Assembly: GCF_963678635.1 (NCBI RefSeq)
Contig: NC_087064.1
Coordinates: forward strand, 37,934,706 to 37,998,705
DNA from: Symsagittifera roscoffensis
Taxonomy: Eukaryota > Xenacoelomorpha > Acoela > Convolutidae
Direction of reading: 5' to 3'
Length of the DNA: 64,000 nt
Position 1 is the stretch's first letter; each line of letters begins with the position of its first letter. The translations under genes were made by a program, and so were the position numbers. This document shows, one piece after another, positions 43,504 through 56,338 of the stretch. Under the pieces are notes generated by a model. The model was given only the letters and a program-made list of their open reading frames with translations, made no database searches and was not told where the DNA came from.

Positions 43504-44937
43504 TCTAAAAAAAAATACAAGAAATACCAGGTATTGATAGAAGACTAAGCATGAAAAACGATCAAGAAACGAACCACTCTACTACATGATAATACGACGG
43601 AAACAGGAACAAGTTTTTGTTTTTTTTGGAATAATTTATTCAGTAAATTTAAATTTTCCTTCATTGACATGAAAATTATATCAAAAACAATTCTTCAACA
43701 ATTTTTTGGTAATAAATTTACTATTTATACTGATAAAAAGATTGCAAGTCGTTTTCTCCAAAATCTGCAATAAATCAAAACTTTTGGATAAATAGTTTTT
43801 CGAATAAAACACACAAAAATTAGTTAGTATTGAAAATCATTGTTTGTTCTATAAATTTACACCTATAATTTCCTCATCTGAGCTTCATCACCTAAAACAT
43901 AACAGCAAAACTTCAAAAAAAACTAATACCACCTAAACTCTAACCTTTAAATTTTCTTTAACTTAAAACTTTAAAATTAAAACTTATCAAGGCTTATCCT
44001 TGCTTTCCATATTTCACTTTTCTTCATAAACAGATCATCAAGGCTTATCTTGGATCTTTAGTTTCGATTAAACCTAAAATTAATTTATTTTTTTTTACTG
44101 ATCATCAAAGCTTTCCTTGAATCAAATCAGAGCATTTTTGTTCTCCCGTTCCCATAATTTCCAAAGTTTCTAACGACCTCAAACCTCGATTCATTACCCA
44201 ACACTTATAAATGACCAAGGACCAATAGAAATTTTTGAAAAAATAACCATTTTAATTAAGCTAAACAGCAAAAAACTTTGGTTTCTCATCGTTCACTTGA
44301 GCCTTCCATCTTAGATGGCCTAGGCTAAAACCCTTAAAAATTAGTCAAACTTAAAATAGTATCTAACGATCTACCTGTGTTCTAATTATACCTGAACCTT
44401 GTGGATTGATTTACTATTCTCCAACCTTCGACCACAAATCAGAACCCCTAGGTTGGGTTAAGTAGGTAACTCATAGATTAAACTATTCATGAGAAAGAAA
44501 AAAAATCAATCTCACGAAAAGATATACTATCTACGACAATCCATGCCACAAATTTTATTGACCACACAAAAACCGTAAGAAATTATCCTCAAATATTGCG
44601 TTCATCATTCTAAACCTTATGTCAAGAGATAATCAAGGCAGTAAACAAACAATCGTGATAGACGAACCCGATGGAAGACCAAATATATTTTTCTTTCTCA
44701 GAAGCTACAACAGAGTCATCAATAAAAGGAAAACGTAAATCCAAAATTTCATATATAAACAAACAAAAACGTTTATATATTTGGAATCAACCAATAACAC
44801 ATATTGAAAGGTACACACTAACAGTTCTAAAAAAATATGATCAAATATAGTGAAAACTTAGATGATCACTCAAAACTCCCATTATTTTCATAAAACCACA
44901 AAAAAAATCCCGCCCGAGGACAAGTACAACTTTGTTA
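43504..44937 (+). other. Leader upstream of gag in copy 2
   Basis: No ORF. Three spaced copies of a small hairpin motif: CAAGGCTTATCCTTG (about 43990), ATCATCAAGGCTTATCTTGG (about 44035) and ATCATCAAAGCTTTCCTTGA (about 44101). Their leader position fits a packaging or translation signal, which is inference. Confidence 0.45.
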
Positions 44938-47900
44938 CAACTTAATTGTAAATTTATTTGAAAAAGGAAATAGCCCATGTAAACAAGAATTTCCTGAAGT
45001 AAGAAACAAACGACAAATCCTTGACCACTATCTCAAAGGTTTCTATAATATCGCATCATATTACGGTATACTTACAAAAGAAATTGTATCACCAAAACCA
45101 AATCACACTACACATCAAATACAAACAGACAATAGGGGTTTAGAATTCTCGAAAGTTTTCACAGACTCTATGAAAAATATACTACACCAAAGTTCACAAA
45201 GAGCAATTTCAATATTCACAAATGATGTTTTTTCACTTATCTATAGCTATATATCTATACTAGAATTGAAAGAAACACAAAAAGAGTCACCAACTCAAAC
45301 ATGCCGACATTCAACTGTAAGACAGCAAATCTGCAATATCTCTAAGTTCTTGAATACGATCCGTGAAAACGGCATTAGTAACCAAATCTCACAAAATGGT
45401 GAACATGATCTACAAAAGATACTAGTATGGTTTATAATTACTTATTTTGTCCAGAACGTTGATCTCATAGCACTATCAAGAAAAAACTTTGACCACAAAA
45501 TGCAGACGATGAAACTGTATTAGCAGATGAAACAAATTATGTTTGGGAACTTGATTATTCTCATCCATTATTTTTTAAAACACCAACTGATAAGTTAAGA
45601 AATCGCCACCATTTCCATCAAAAAAACCTACGTTAGAATAACTCCACTTTTTTTGATGCAACACCTTCGAATTATAATGCAAGGTTTACTGACAGAACAG
45701 TGAAAAAAGCTTAAACACTACCTTCATTAATACACAAGAAAATTTGAATGGAACAAGAAATCTTACACAAGAAGTTATTCAACCTCCATCACATTTCGTT
45801 AAAGAAGAAATTGTCAAAAAAAGGCCAAAAACAACGCCACAAAGCATTTTCTCTTTTCATCCTACACTTAAAACTCATTTCCACAAGTAACTATACAATT
45901 CTCAATAAAAACTTCTGTTATTCCAAAATATTCTCAAATGGATTATCAAACATATAAAACAGTAACGACATCGAGACAAACAAATCAACAAAAAACATTT
46001 AGTAGAAACGTTTTTTCAGACCATAACTATAACTATCTTGCAAAATCCAAAACAACAAAACACCCTATACGAACAGTCAGAATCAATCTAAAGCACAAAA
46101 CGTACCACAACAAGCCTCTCACGCAGTACTTTTTATTGATCAACCACGAGCTACAATGGATCGCAGCGAAAATTATCCATTTTTCCAGCAAAATATAATC
46201 ATGACTAATAAACACAAAGTCAACAACGAATCAATTCAGATCAACAAAACAATAATTGGAATATTGATCAACCAGATCCTATTTATCAACCAGATCTTTT
46301 CGAACCAAATACACGAAACGAACAAAGACGACAAACAAAACATAACCCAACATAATATAATAATAACTTTCAATGACAAAATCATTTACATACACAGAGT
46401 TATCAACCAACTCAAATGCAAAATGAAGTCCCATTACCATATTATTTACCCAACTTGAAATAACAAAAACATAATTTACCCAACTTGAAATAACAAAAAC
46501 ATAATTTACAAATTTTCCTCAAATATCAAATGCCGCAGAATCACTACAAATGACTATGAATCCATACCTTATGGGTGGATCTTCTATATCCTTTAATAAA
46601 CCACTAATAGTATTCATAGGAACAGATCCCGAATAATCAGTAGAAGATTGTTTAAACGCAGTCACCACCAATTTTTTTTTAAATAGAGGACCTGAACCAG
46701 TAAAACACGACTTCATCAAAATTGGATACATAGACGCAGAGATCTAATCCAAACCACACTTGATGGCGCAGCCCAAAAACTGTTTCAATTGTACCTATAG
46801 ATAATAAATCAGATTTGGAAAGATTCACACAAAAATTTTCAAAAAAGTTCGACTCTGAAAGAAACAAAAAACATCAAAGAATTCTATGCAACGATATTCG
46901 TAGACTCCTCAATAAAACAAATAAACTATTTGCAGTAAGAATCAGAACATTGGTAAAAAAAGCAAACTCCATTAATGCGCATGACTATAAAAACACAAAA
47001 TTGACAGAAATTTTAATAATGACTCCACAATTTTAATTATAACACCACAATTAAGGAAATTAGCGATAAAAAAGAGAGCATCGCATCCATCTCATCTTCA
47101 ATTCGAGAACCCGATATAGATTTCCGAAAACTAGTAGATAAACTAGAATAAGCTGAAATCACTATGAAACTGCAAGAAACAGAAAAATTAAATTTACATT
47201 ACGTAAACAACATCCATACTACTACTTCACAAATAAGTAACATTTATGACTCTGACTCTGAACTAGCTGAAAAAATTACTCCATTATTGAATATCTACGA
47301 GAAAATGTCAAATTTTGAAGGCAAACCAACTTTCAAAAAATGGTGTAACTTCTGTCCTAGATAAGGACAAAGCATTGCTGAATGTAGACAGAAACAACAA
47401 GATAATCAGAACAAACCACAGAAGTATAGAAAACCAAATATATCATTTTATCAATACAAGAAAAAAGACCAGAATTTACCAAACGAAAAAAACTCATAGT
47501 AAAAATAGTTCCACAAAAGAGAACCACTTCCACATAACTATAAAATCTCTAGACAACAATCATCTTATAGAAATAGCTACCACGGAAGATCTTCAGATCG
47601 AAGAAAATCACGAAATTTTTCACAAATTAGATATAGCCGATTAAAGAATTAAGACAACCAATATCGAAATAAATATTCAAGATCAAACTCAAACGGAAGT
47701 ATTTACGCGAATTACAACAGAAATGGTTCACATTCAAACTCTCAAAATAGATGTTTTTCGAACGACCCCTCTGAAAATTCCTCAAATGACCGAGACAGAA
47801 ACTACTCAAACAGTAGGAATAGACAATACTCAGATAATAAATCACGAAATTTTTCAAACAATAAATCAAACTATAATAACTATCACAATAGTTCACGTGA

Positions 47901-48230
47901 AACTTCCAAGAACCGAAACTCTAAATATTCAAATCGACAACGAAATTATTCTCAGTCACTACATAGGAATAATACACGAAATCAAAAAAATCACAACGAA
48001 ACTATAGAAGGAGCACACCTAAATATCAAAGACAAATCAACCAAGTACAATCAACTGAAGAAACCAAATCACACCCTCTCGGTACTGATAACTCAGAAAA
48101 TTCAGAATTGCAACTAAATCACATAAATTGTGAATCCACAGATGATGAGAGCGAAACAGAAAATACACCTTCAATAAACATGCTTCAAATTGAAACTGAA
48201 TACGAAACAACAATCGAATCGAATTATTAA
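44938..48230 (+). pseudogene. gag: gag of copy 2
   Basis: Open piece 44938-45523 (LDHYLKGFYNIASYYGIL...SQRAISIFTNDVFSLIYSYI), probably the N-terminal matrix-like part. Capsid traces at 46580-47360: VFIGTDPE*SVEDCLNAV, TTLDGAAQKLFQLYL, FAVRIRTLVKKANSINAHDY; then helical IYEKMSNFEGKPTFKKW. The zinc knuckle near 47344 reads CNFCPR*GQSIAEC: correct C-X2-C-X4-x-X4-C register, but with a stop and Gln instead of His. 47640-48000 in one frame is Asn/Ser/Arg-rich (NRNGSHSNSQNR), a probable RNA-binding tail. Many shifts and stops. Confidence 0.65.
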
Positions 48231-51200
48231 CAAAACAATAAGAATTTTATTAATTTTGAAATTTCCGATAAAATACAAAACATAACAGATTATACCGAAC
48301 AAGAACTTCAAGAAAATTCAAGTACAAATAATATAAACCAGAATACAGCAAATGAAATACAACTACCCAAAAAAATTGGGACAATCCCACTTCTCTTAGA
48401 AAGTCCAACGAGCAAAGGTTTTCAATCACCAGACCTCGAAATTGATTTTTTATTAGACTCAGGAGCAGAATCAAATATTATAAACATTCCCACATGAAAT
48501 GGAATACAAACGTTACATCCAAATTTAATACTTTCAAAAACTTCAAGCAAATTAGCTACAGCACAGGGATCAATTTTATCAAATTTTGGAAAAAATCAAT
48601 TACTCCTTGTACCCAATCAAACAATGGATCTAAATATCGTTAGGATACCAATTTTTACTAAATATGTTGCCACTATATCCCACTAATGTCCTAAATAGCA
48701 AAATACATATAAAGGATAAATATACAAGAACGAAAAACACATCACTTACATTCTTTCAAAAATTAAGTAAACAACCTCCATTTTTCTCTAAATTTTACCC
48801 TATATATAACCGAGAACGAAAACACATGAAACCACTAGCAGGATATGTATAAAATTTCTCATTAAGTCAAGTCCACCAATACAACAAGAAACACAACAAA
48901 CAACGACAATACATGTCGGACCTTGAATTAAAGCCAGCTCATAAATTTTTTCGAGTAACGATCTCATCAATTAAACACACAAAATATACAAACTCAGATA
49001 CAATTTCTTTACACGCATACAATAATTCTCCATACAAGATAACATTACCTCTAGGAATTTTAGGTATTTTTGAATTAAATGCAACAATTTCTCCCACAAT
49101 AGAAATAGCATATAAAGTTAAAAATATCTTGAAATTATTAGATATATGCCAATCAACAATTCTTAAAGAAGAATTATCAATTAATAAAATAATAAATGAT
49201 CAAAAACGAAAAACAGACTACTTTACAAAACCACTTTTTTCTAAACCAACTTTTCAAATATCAAAAAATACCACTGCGAAACAAAAGTTCCTTACAATGT
49301 TCAATTTTCAACACTCTCAGTATACACAACAAGAATTTGAACAACTAGTTGAACTTTAACTTAAAAACCCAATGGTCTACGCCACATCTAAATTCGATGT
49401 TGGAAAACTAATTTCACCACTACAACCACCTCTAAATTTTGTCGTATTTTTCAAAAAGCAACGAGCAAGTAAAGTTCCAATTCACTTGCAAGATAAAGTC
49501 AATAAATTAATAGACATATTAGAACAATACAAAATCATTTTTCAGTAAATCAAGAAGAACAATCAAAAGGAAACACATTCATAATTCCCGTTATTACTCT
49601 AGCTAAAGGAGAAAAATTAAAAATTGTTCGAGACGCAAGATACATCAACTCCCTCATTGATGAATCTAAATGTATTTGACCCCTAGAACCAATTCAATTA
49701 GTTCTCACAAAAGTAAACGGTAAATACTTTACAACTGCTGACATGAACAGCGAAAATAATCAAATGTCACTAGATGAACAATCACGACGCTTAACACAAT
49801 TCGTAATTGGAAATCAACAATACAAATTTAAGAACCTTTTTTTATGGAATTTTCGTAGAACGAGCAGCATTTTCAGCAATTTTGAGTGAAACTTTTCGAA
49901 CACTCATTCTCAGTAACATATTTAAACGATGTTTTCATCTAATCACAAACAAAACTAGAGGTTTAAAATATTGGATGAATACCACCAATTACTACTCAAG
50001 GAAAACTTGAAAGCAGCCAAAGACAAATCGAATTTTTTCCTCACTCGTGTAAAGATAATGAGACCAATTATTGAGCGGAATACAATCGCTCCATTAAAAT
50101 CTCGCATAGACGCAATCATAAAACTTCAAACTCCACAAAAAGAAGAATATCCAAGAATTTCTTGGAATGATTATTTTTTTAAGTAAATACGTCTATAAAA
50201 TGCAACTATATATCAGACCAATTTATATTTTTCTCAGACAACAAAATAGTTTTAAATGAAAAACAGAATAGCAAAAACCATTTGAAGAAATAAAAAACAC
50301 TCCTCAATGAACAAATATCAAATTTTCTTTTCCCGATCCATACCAACCATTTTATGCTATGTGTGACGCCTCAAGCTTCCGCATCGGCGCAGCATTATTA
50401 CAATCACACTGTGGAACAAACAAAATGAATCTTATTTCAGCCAACTCAAGACAATTTACGCAAGCTGAACTTGACCCCTGTACACTTATGAGAGAATGCA
50501 CAGCTATAATATATACTCACACAGAATATGAATTTTTACTACTAGGATCAAAACATCCAACAACCCTATTTACAGATTAAAAATCTATAATTTTTCTATT
50601 TCCACAAAATCGAAACCAAATCACAGAGTGTATAGTTTTCAATTAATTCTAATGAAAATCCCAAACACCTATATAGTTTGGACCGGAGGAAAAAATTTTG
50701 CATTGCCAGACACACTCAGTCGGAACACACCACCTGAATTATTAACAAGAAAAACAACAGTAGAAAAATCACAAAATAATAGGTTTTTTCTCGCAAAAGC
50801 CGAAACATCACCACGATTAGAAGGCAAATGTGCAGTAAGAGCTGACGTTGATAATGCACAAACAAATAATTTACAATAATTTCCATTATATCTAGATCGC
50901 CAAAATGATCACTACGAAGTAGACTTATTAGGAAACTCTACATTTAAACCTTCTAGATAACATACCTCTTTCAAAAGCAGAAATTGAAAATATTTTTCTA
51001 GCAGCCACAGAAAATATGACACTTGAGCTACAGCAAAAATACCAAAACCTTGACCCAGTCATTAGACAAGTAAAATCTTGGCACAATTATAAAAAAACCC
51101 AAAAAAGCAAATATTACAATTCTAGGAAACAAAACACTGCTTCGATGCTTCAGAAAAATTAATAACACATCTATAAACGAGAATACCAAACATCTGAACT

Positions 51201-51450
51201 TAAAGTACCCTGTTTACCCCTATGTATGATATTCCTAGAATTTCACATTTCACATTCCTTAAACACAAAAGGACATGCAGGATCAGAAAAGAAATATACT
51301 CGAATTCTCTCTCGAAAATTTTTAGTTTCCAACTGCACCGAAAAGTATTATGTACCCACATCAGAAATAAATAGCAGAAAAACGCAAACTAATACAGTTA
51401 TACTCCTTTACAGGACTCAAGATTGTCCACGAAAACTCAGACGATAATCA
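48231..51450 (+). pseudogene. pol: pol of copy 2: protease, RT, RNase H, integrase N-terminus
   Basis: Protease: IDFLLDSGAESNIINIPT near 48440 (D-S-G). RT: KVPIHLQDKVNKLIDILEQY near 49470, LKIVRDARYINSLIDESK near 49615, YFTTADMNSENNQMSLDEQS near 49725 (motif A Asp in TADM). RNase H: FYAMCDASSFRIGAALLQSH near 50350, FTQAELDPCTLMRECTAIIY near 50450, TYIVWTGGKNFALPDTLSRN near 50670. Integrase zinc finger trace: HAGSEKKYTRILSRKF near 51255. The RT YxDD box and the integrase DDE core are not visible, so pol carries deletions as well as stops. The order fits Ty3/Gypsy. Confidence 0.75.
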
Positions 51451-52531
51451 TCAATAAACTCATGATATAAATTGTTCAACACAATCATTAGAACCAAAAA
51501 AAAATACCCGACCAAAATCTCAAGAAGTTAACAGTAATAAAGTACCTCAAAAACAAAGAAAAAAACTGAAAAACTGAAGAAAAAATTTTATCACAAGAAT
51601 GAAAAGAAAAATCTCAACAATGATAATCAGCACGACTCAGAAGTCAACCACAAAAGATTACAAGATTTTCTGGTCATCCATAATTTAAAAAATTAAAGAA
51701 ATTGATTTCCAAAAACCCCATTCTAATTAATTAATCATTTTAAGTTTTCAAAAAAGTAATAAACATTTCTTCTCTTTTCTAAAATTCATGCTGACACTTT
51801 TGAACAACTAGTTCAATTTTAGCCAATCAGAAACGATCTAAACATCACCCCATTCTGACACCACTTCTTTAGCCGACACCGTGCAGACTTCAAACATATA
51901 TGAAACTATAACTTAAAGACCTCCAGTTCAAAAAAAGCAAATGGCTCATATTTGACAACCGAAACAAACAAAATCTTATTATTACAACCCTCCCCTAACA
52001 ACTAGTACACAGATCAACAAAATTGTCCCAACGTAAACTCTAAATTTCCCTCAAGGAAAAAAATTAAAATAGCCTAAAATAAAAATAAGACATGCTCATT
52101 TAGCCTAAAGAACGAATAACTCCTGAATACCCCCGATCATCCAATAAAAAAGGGAAAAAAATCATTAAAAATTAATAAACAATCCGACCACACTCATATT
52201 TGGCCTCAAAAAAGAAAAAATATTTCGGCCAGAACAAATAATTTCTCAAATGCTTCTTTCTCGCTCAGTTCTCTTCCTCAAAATAACAATCTTAAAATTT
52301 TTTTCACTTTTATCAATCTTTTTTCAAACTAGTATAATTTATTAGAGACACCTTTGAAACATTTTTCTTTCTCCTCGTAATTTTTTGCAGTTTTTTCCAA
52401 ATTTTTCACTCACTACAAAAGCCTATTTCAACTTCGCAAAAATTATTGACCACCTCCTCAGGTACGATACTTCAACAACTATCAATTAATAAGACATTTT
52501 TTTAAAAACAAAGACATCTTTTTTCTTTCAG
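51451..52531 (+). other. Decayed end of pol and spacer before ORF A
   Basis: 51480-51700 reads as a Lys/Asn-rich tail, possibly the integrase C-terminus. Then AT-rich non-coding sequence. A donor-like TCAG|GTACGA at about 52461 and an acceptor TTTCTTTCAG ending at 52531 could define a short intron ahead of the hydrophobic segment. Confidence 0.4.
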
Positions 52532-52533
52532 TG

Positions 52534-53846
52534 ATTTTTCTCACATTTTTAGTCTCTCTAATTTTGACAAAATGCAAATGCTTAAAAAAGACAATAATAA
52601 TTTTTGCACTAGCAACAATACTTTTAATCATTTTCATAGAAAAATATTTTAGTCAACATAAATTTTCTTCATAAAAATAAATTAAATTACTTTTCAAAGT
52701 TGCTAAACAACAACGAACACAACAGTCCCCACCGACTACGACATCCCAGGAATCTCCAACTACACCAACGTCTGGTCAGACAAATCATCCCCAATCATCA
52801 ACACGTATTTTATTACAAAAAAGACCATATAAATATGAAGAAAGACACGCATTACTATCAGAAACTTTAAGACCCGTAGTTCTTCGCGCACCTCTAAGTG
52901 AACCACAATACGAACCATTATACAATATGTACCCTTCTCTCCAAAAAGATCTTAAAAGAGCAAGACAACCTGGTCAAAACCAAAACCAAACATCTACAAT
53001 AGATAGACAAATTATACATCCAAGACGTAATTGAAAATTTACAACTCCCAGAGTTCACTTTATTATACCCTCATCACCATACCCAAGCCCTTTAGATCTT
53101 TCCAGTAAAACACTTCAAAGTATTCCTCCACCATTACAATCTTTCTCACAACAAACCACTCCGAACACGTCATCGGATTACTTAGGATCAACCCGCATAT
53201 CCGAACAAATTCGTGAAAATCCTTCTAACCACCCAACTTCAACACAACGTCTCTCACATTGAATGACACAAGCTTTCACTCAAGGTGAACCAAGCATGGT
53301 AAACGATCCTATAGATATATCATGGGATACATCTTTGTCATTACCAGAAACCTTATCACTACCTTCAACCTCTTCAACACTAAGTCAAATCCCACCAACA
53401 ACATTTCCTCTAAATTTCTCTACAAATTTAGACGATAGATATAGAGAACATTTAACCAATAATATACCCTATGATTAGACTGGAAGACTTTCGTAGCACC
53501 CCCTCCCTTATATGGTCAACATCTTGATAGCGACAGACTACATAATTGGGCACTCAAGAGATTACAATACAGACGCGATAATCACAAAGACATACAGGAA
53601 TACAACATACAATTCCTTACACAAAACAATTTAACACTTAAATTTGAAATCACATTAAAATTTAAAAATTCATTGCATCACCTTCTCTCCCTAGCTCCGC
53701 AAACTATAACAGCTAAATCAGTATCTCCCCCATTTATCACAACAAAACTTATCTCTAAATACGATAGATATACAAAAAAGACCCTTGGATACATCACATT
53801 CCATCACCTATATTCGAGACTATCCTACACATGTATCTTTTTTTAA
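52534..53846 (+). pseudogene. ORF A of copy 2, first unit, with two-helix hydrophobic N-terminus
   Basis: After an acceptor at 52531, 52534-52674 encodes about 46 residues with two hydrophobic helices (IFLTFLVSLIL and TIIIFALATILLIIFI) separated by KCKCLKK. After two stops the same frame continues into the Gln/Pro/Thr-rich start of ORF A (QQRTQQSPPTTTSQESPTTP). The later part has stops (near 53031, 53262 and 53478) and ends LSYTCIFF at 53846, overlapping the env ATG at 53831. It suggests that intact ORF A is a membrane protein with an N-terminal hairpin anchor and a cytosolic or luminal tail. Family unknown. Confidence 0.5.
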
Positions 53847-55271
53847 AAAAATTCTCCAAACTCACTCTCCCCTTATTTCTTCAGAACCAACATCCCATAA
53901 AAACCGTTCCCTCGAACAGAACCACAAGATTTTTTAGTCACACACTATGATTGTGAAGAAAATGAGCAGAAAACACTACATAAATACGCCATAAACCAAG
54001 TAACTTAATGCCAATCCGAACAACAAGAAATAGGAACAGCCAATATAGTAGCGACACTGTATCCTAAAGCCCGAAACACAAAAGCTTAACCGGAAATAAA
54101 TTCACAGCAACATTTTCAGAGAATAAAGTACATTGTTCCCAAGTCTCAAGTGGAAATAAAAATCGACCCGATCAACAATCTTTCTATCAAAGCATTATAG
54201 GAAGACTTTTTCATCTTTATCCTGAAGAATGTAAAAACGAGCTTCAACGATTAAAGTTAACTACAAATAAAGGCACAAATCAAAAATTGATAATTTTTCA
54301 AGTTTTTCCAGTCTCTGCATACCAGGCAGAACTTGAAAGATACCGAGGTCATATAAAATTAGACATTACATATCCGTTCCACGGCGCAGATGGACGATTA
54401 GTTTATGATCTCCATGATAAAAATTGGATACCACTCTTTGGAATAAACACACCTTCTGATTGTAATGCAGACACAAAAAACAAAGGATGTCAAGAAAAAA
54501 GGTTTTTTGATTGGAAAATCCATTTAGAAAAAACTCTAATCATACGAGATTTAAAAGACGACACTAAAATTTATCAAGCAATACGCTTACCTCGCAAAAA
54601 AGACCAAAGTTTTTGTACTTCAACAACAAGAACACAAGCACATATGGTTTGGTTCCCCGAAGACACATGTACCACATTCCAAGATACAAGAATTATCGCA
54701 AGAAAGATAAAATTTCATCAGAAAAAACTATTGAATCAATCGCTTATAATAAAGTAAACCCTGATAAAATCCGATAAAGCAGAAGTCGTTATAATAATAT
54801 CGATGGATTAAAAATAAATAGACATCTTTCCAAATTTACCGAAACAAACCTCGCTCGCGAATATTAAACTTCACTTCATAAAACACAATATTCAGAACTT
54901 CTTGTCGAATACAAAAAGTTTCGACATGAAAACAGAAAAATTAATAATTAACCCATATCCAACGTAACAAAATAGAAAAGACGAAAATTCATTCATCCCA
55001 GTAACCTTTCTGAAAAACACAGGAAAAACTGGTGAAAAACTTTGCCCACAAAACAAAGGCAATACACGTTTACAAGAACTATCACTCATGAACAATACCA
55101 ATTTTGGTGCAATTCACTATAAAATTCTTTTAGACAAGAAAATGGATTACACAATAATTAGAATTTTTCAAGAAAGGTCACTATCAGATTTAGAAACACT
55201 TCATCACTTATGGGAACTTGAACGAACACAAATTTTACAATCGTTTGCACTCGCAGTATTAAAAATACCTT
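52780..55271 (+). repeat. Tandem duplication of ORF A-env, unit 1
   Basis: Unit 1 (52780-55271, 2,492 bp) recurs from 55272 at about 95% identity by eye. Junction: env 'aaaataccttac' runs directly into ORF A 'aaatcatcatcaatcatc'. Confidence 0.8.
53831..55271 (+). pseudogene. env: env fragment, first unit of copy 2
   Basis: Homologous to 733-2175 of copy 1 with a hydrophobic start and several stops. It includes HYDCEENEQKTLHKYAINQV, VSAYQAELERYRGHIKLDI and MVWFPEDTCTTFQ blocks. It breaks off after AVLKIPY at 55271, where a second ORF A copy begins. Confidence 0.75.
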
Positions 55272-56338
55272 ACAAATCATCATCAATCATCAACACGTAT
55301 TTCATTACAAAAAAGCCCATATAATTATGAACAAAGACACGCGTTACTATCAGAAACTTTAAGACCCGTAGTTCTTCGCGCACCTCTAAGCGAACCACAA
55401 AACGAACCATTATACAATATGTACCTTTCTCTCCAACAAGACCTTAAAAGAACAAGACAACCTGGTCAAAACCAAAACCAAACATCTACAATAGATAGAC
55501 AATTTATACATCCAAGACGTAATTAAAAATTTACAACTCCCAGAGTTCTTTTTATTATACCCTCATCACCATACCCAAGCCCTTTAGATCTTTCCAGTAA
55601 AACACTTCAAACTATTCCTCCACCATTACAATCTTTCTCGCAACAAACCACTCCGAACATGTCATCGTATTATTTAGGATCAACCCCCATATCCGAACAA
55701 ATTCGTGAAAATCCTTCTAACCACCCAACTTCTACACAAAGTCTCCCACATTGAATGACACAAGCTTTCACTCAAGATGAACCAAACATGGTAAACGACC
55801 CTATAGATATATCATGGGATACATCTTTGTCATTACCAGAAACCTTATCACTACCTTCAACATCTTCAACACTAAGTCAAACCCCACCAACAACATTTCC
55901 TCTAAAATTCTCTACAAATTTAGACGATAAATATAGAGAACGTTTAACCAATAATATACCCTACGATTAGACTGGAAGACTTTCGTAGCACCCCTTCCCT
56001 TATATGGTCAACATCTTGATAGCGACAGACTACATAATTGGGCACTCAAGAGAATACAATACAGACACGATAATCACAAAGACATACAGGAATACAACAT
56101 ACAATTCCTTACACAAAACAATTTAACACTTAAATTTGAAATCACATTGAAATTTAAAAATTTAGTGCATCACCTTCTCTCCCTAGCTCCGCAAACTATA
56201 ACAGCTAAATCAGTATCTCCCCCATTTATCACAACAAAACTTATCTATAAATACGATAGATATACAAAAAAGACCCTTGGATACATCACATTCCATCACC
56301 TATATTCGAGACTATCCTACACATGTATCTTTTTTTAA
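55272..56338 (+). pseudogene. ORF A, second unit of copy 2
   Basis: Nearly identical to 52780-53846, sharing the same stops (for example the TGA before MTQAFTQ and the TAG after NNIPYD), so those stops predate the duplication. Ends at 56338, overlapping the env ATG at 56323. Confidence 0.7.
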
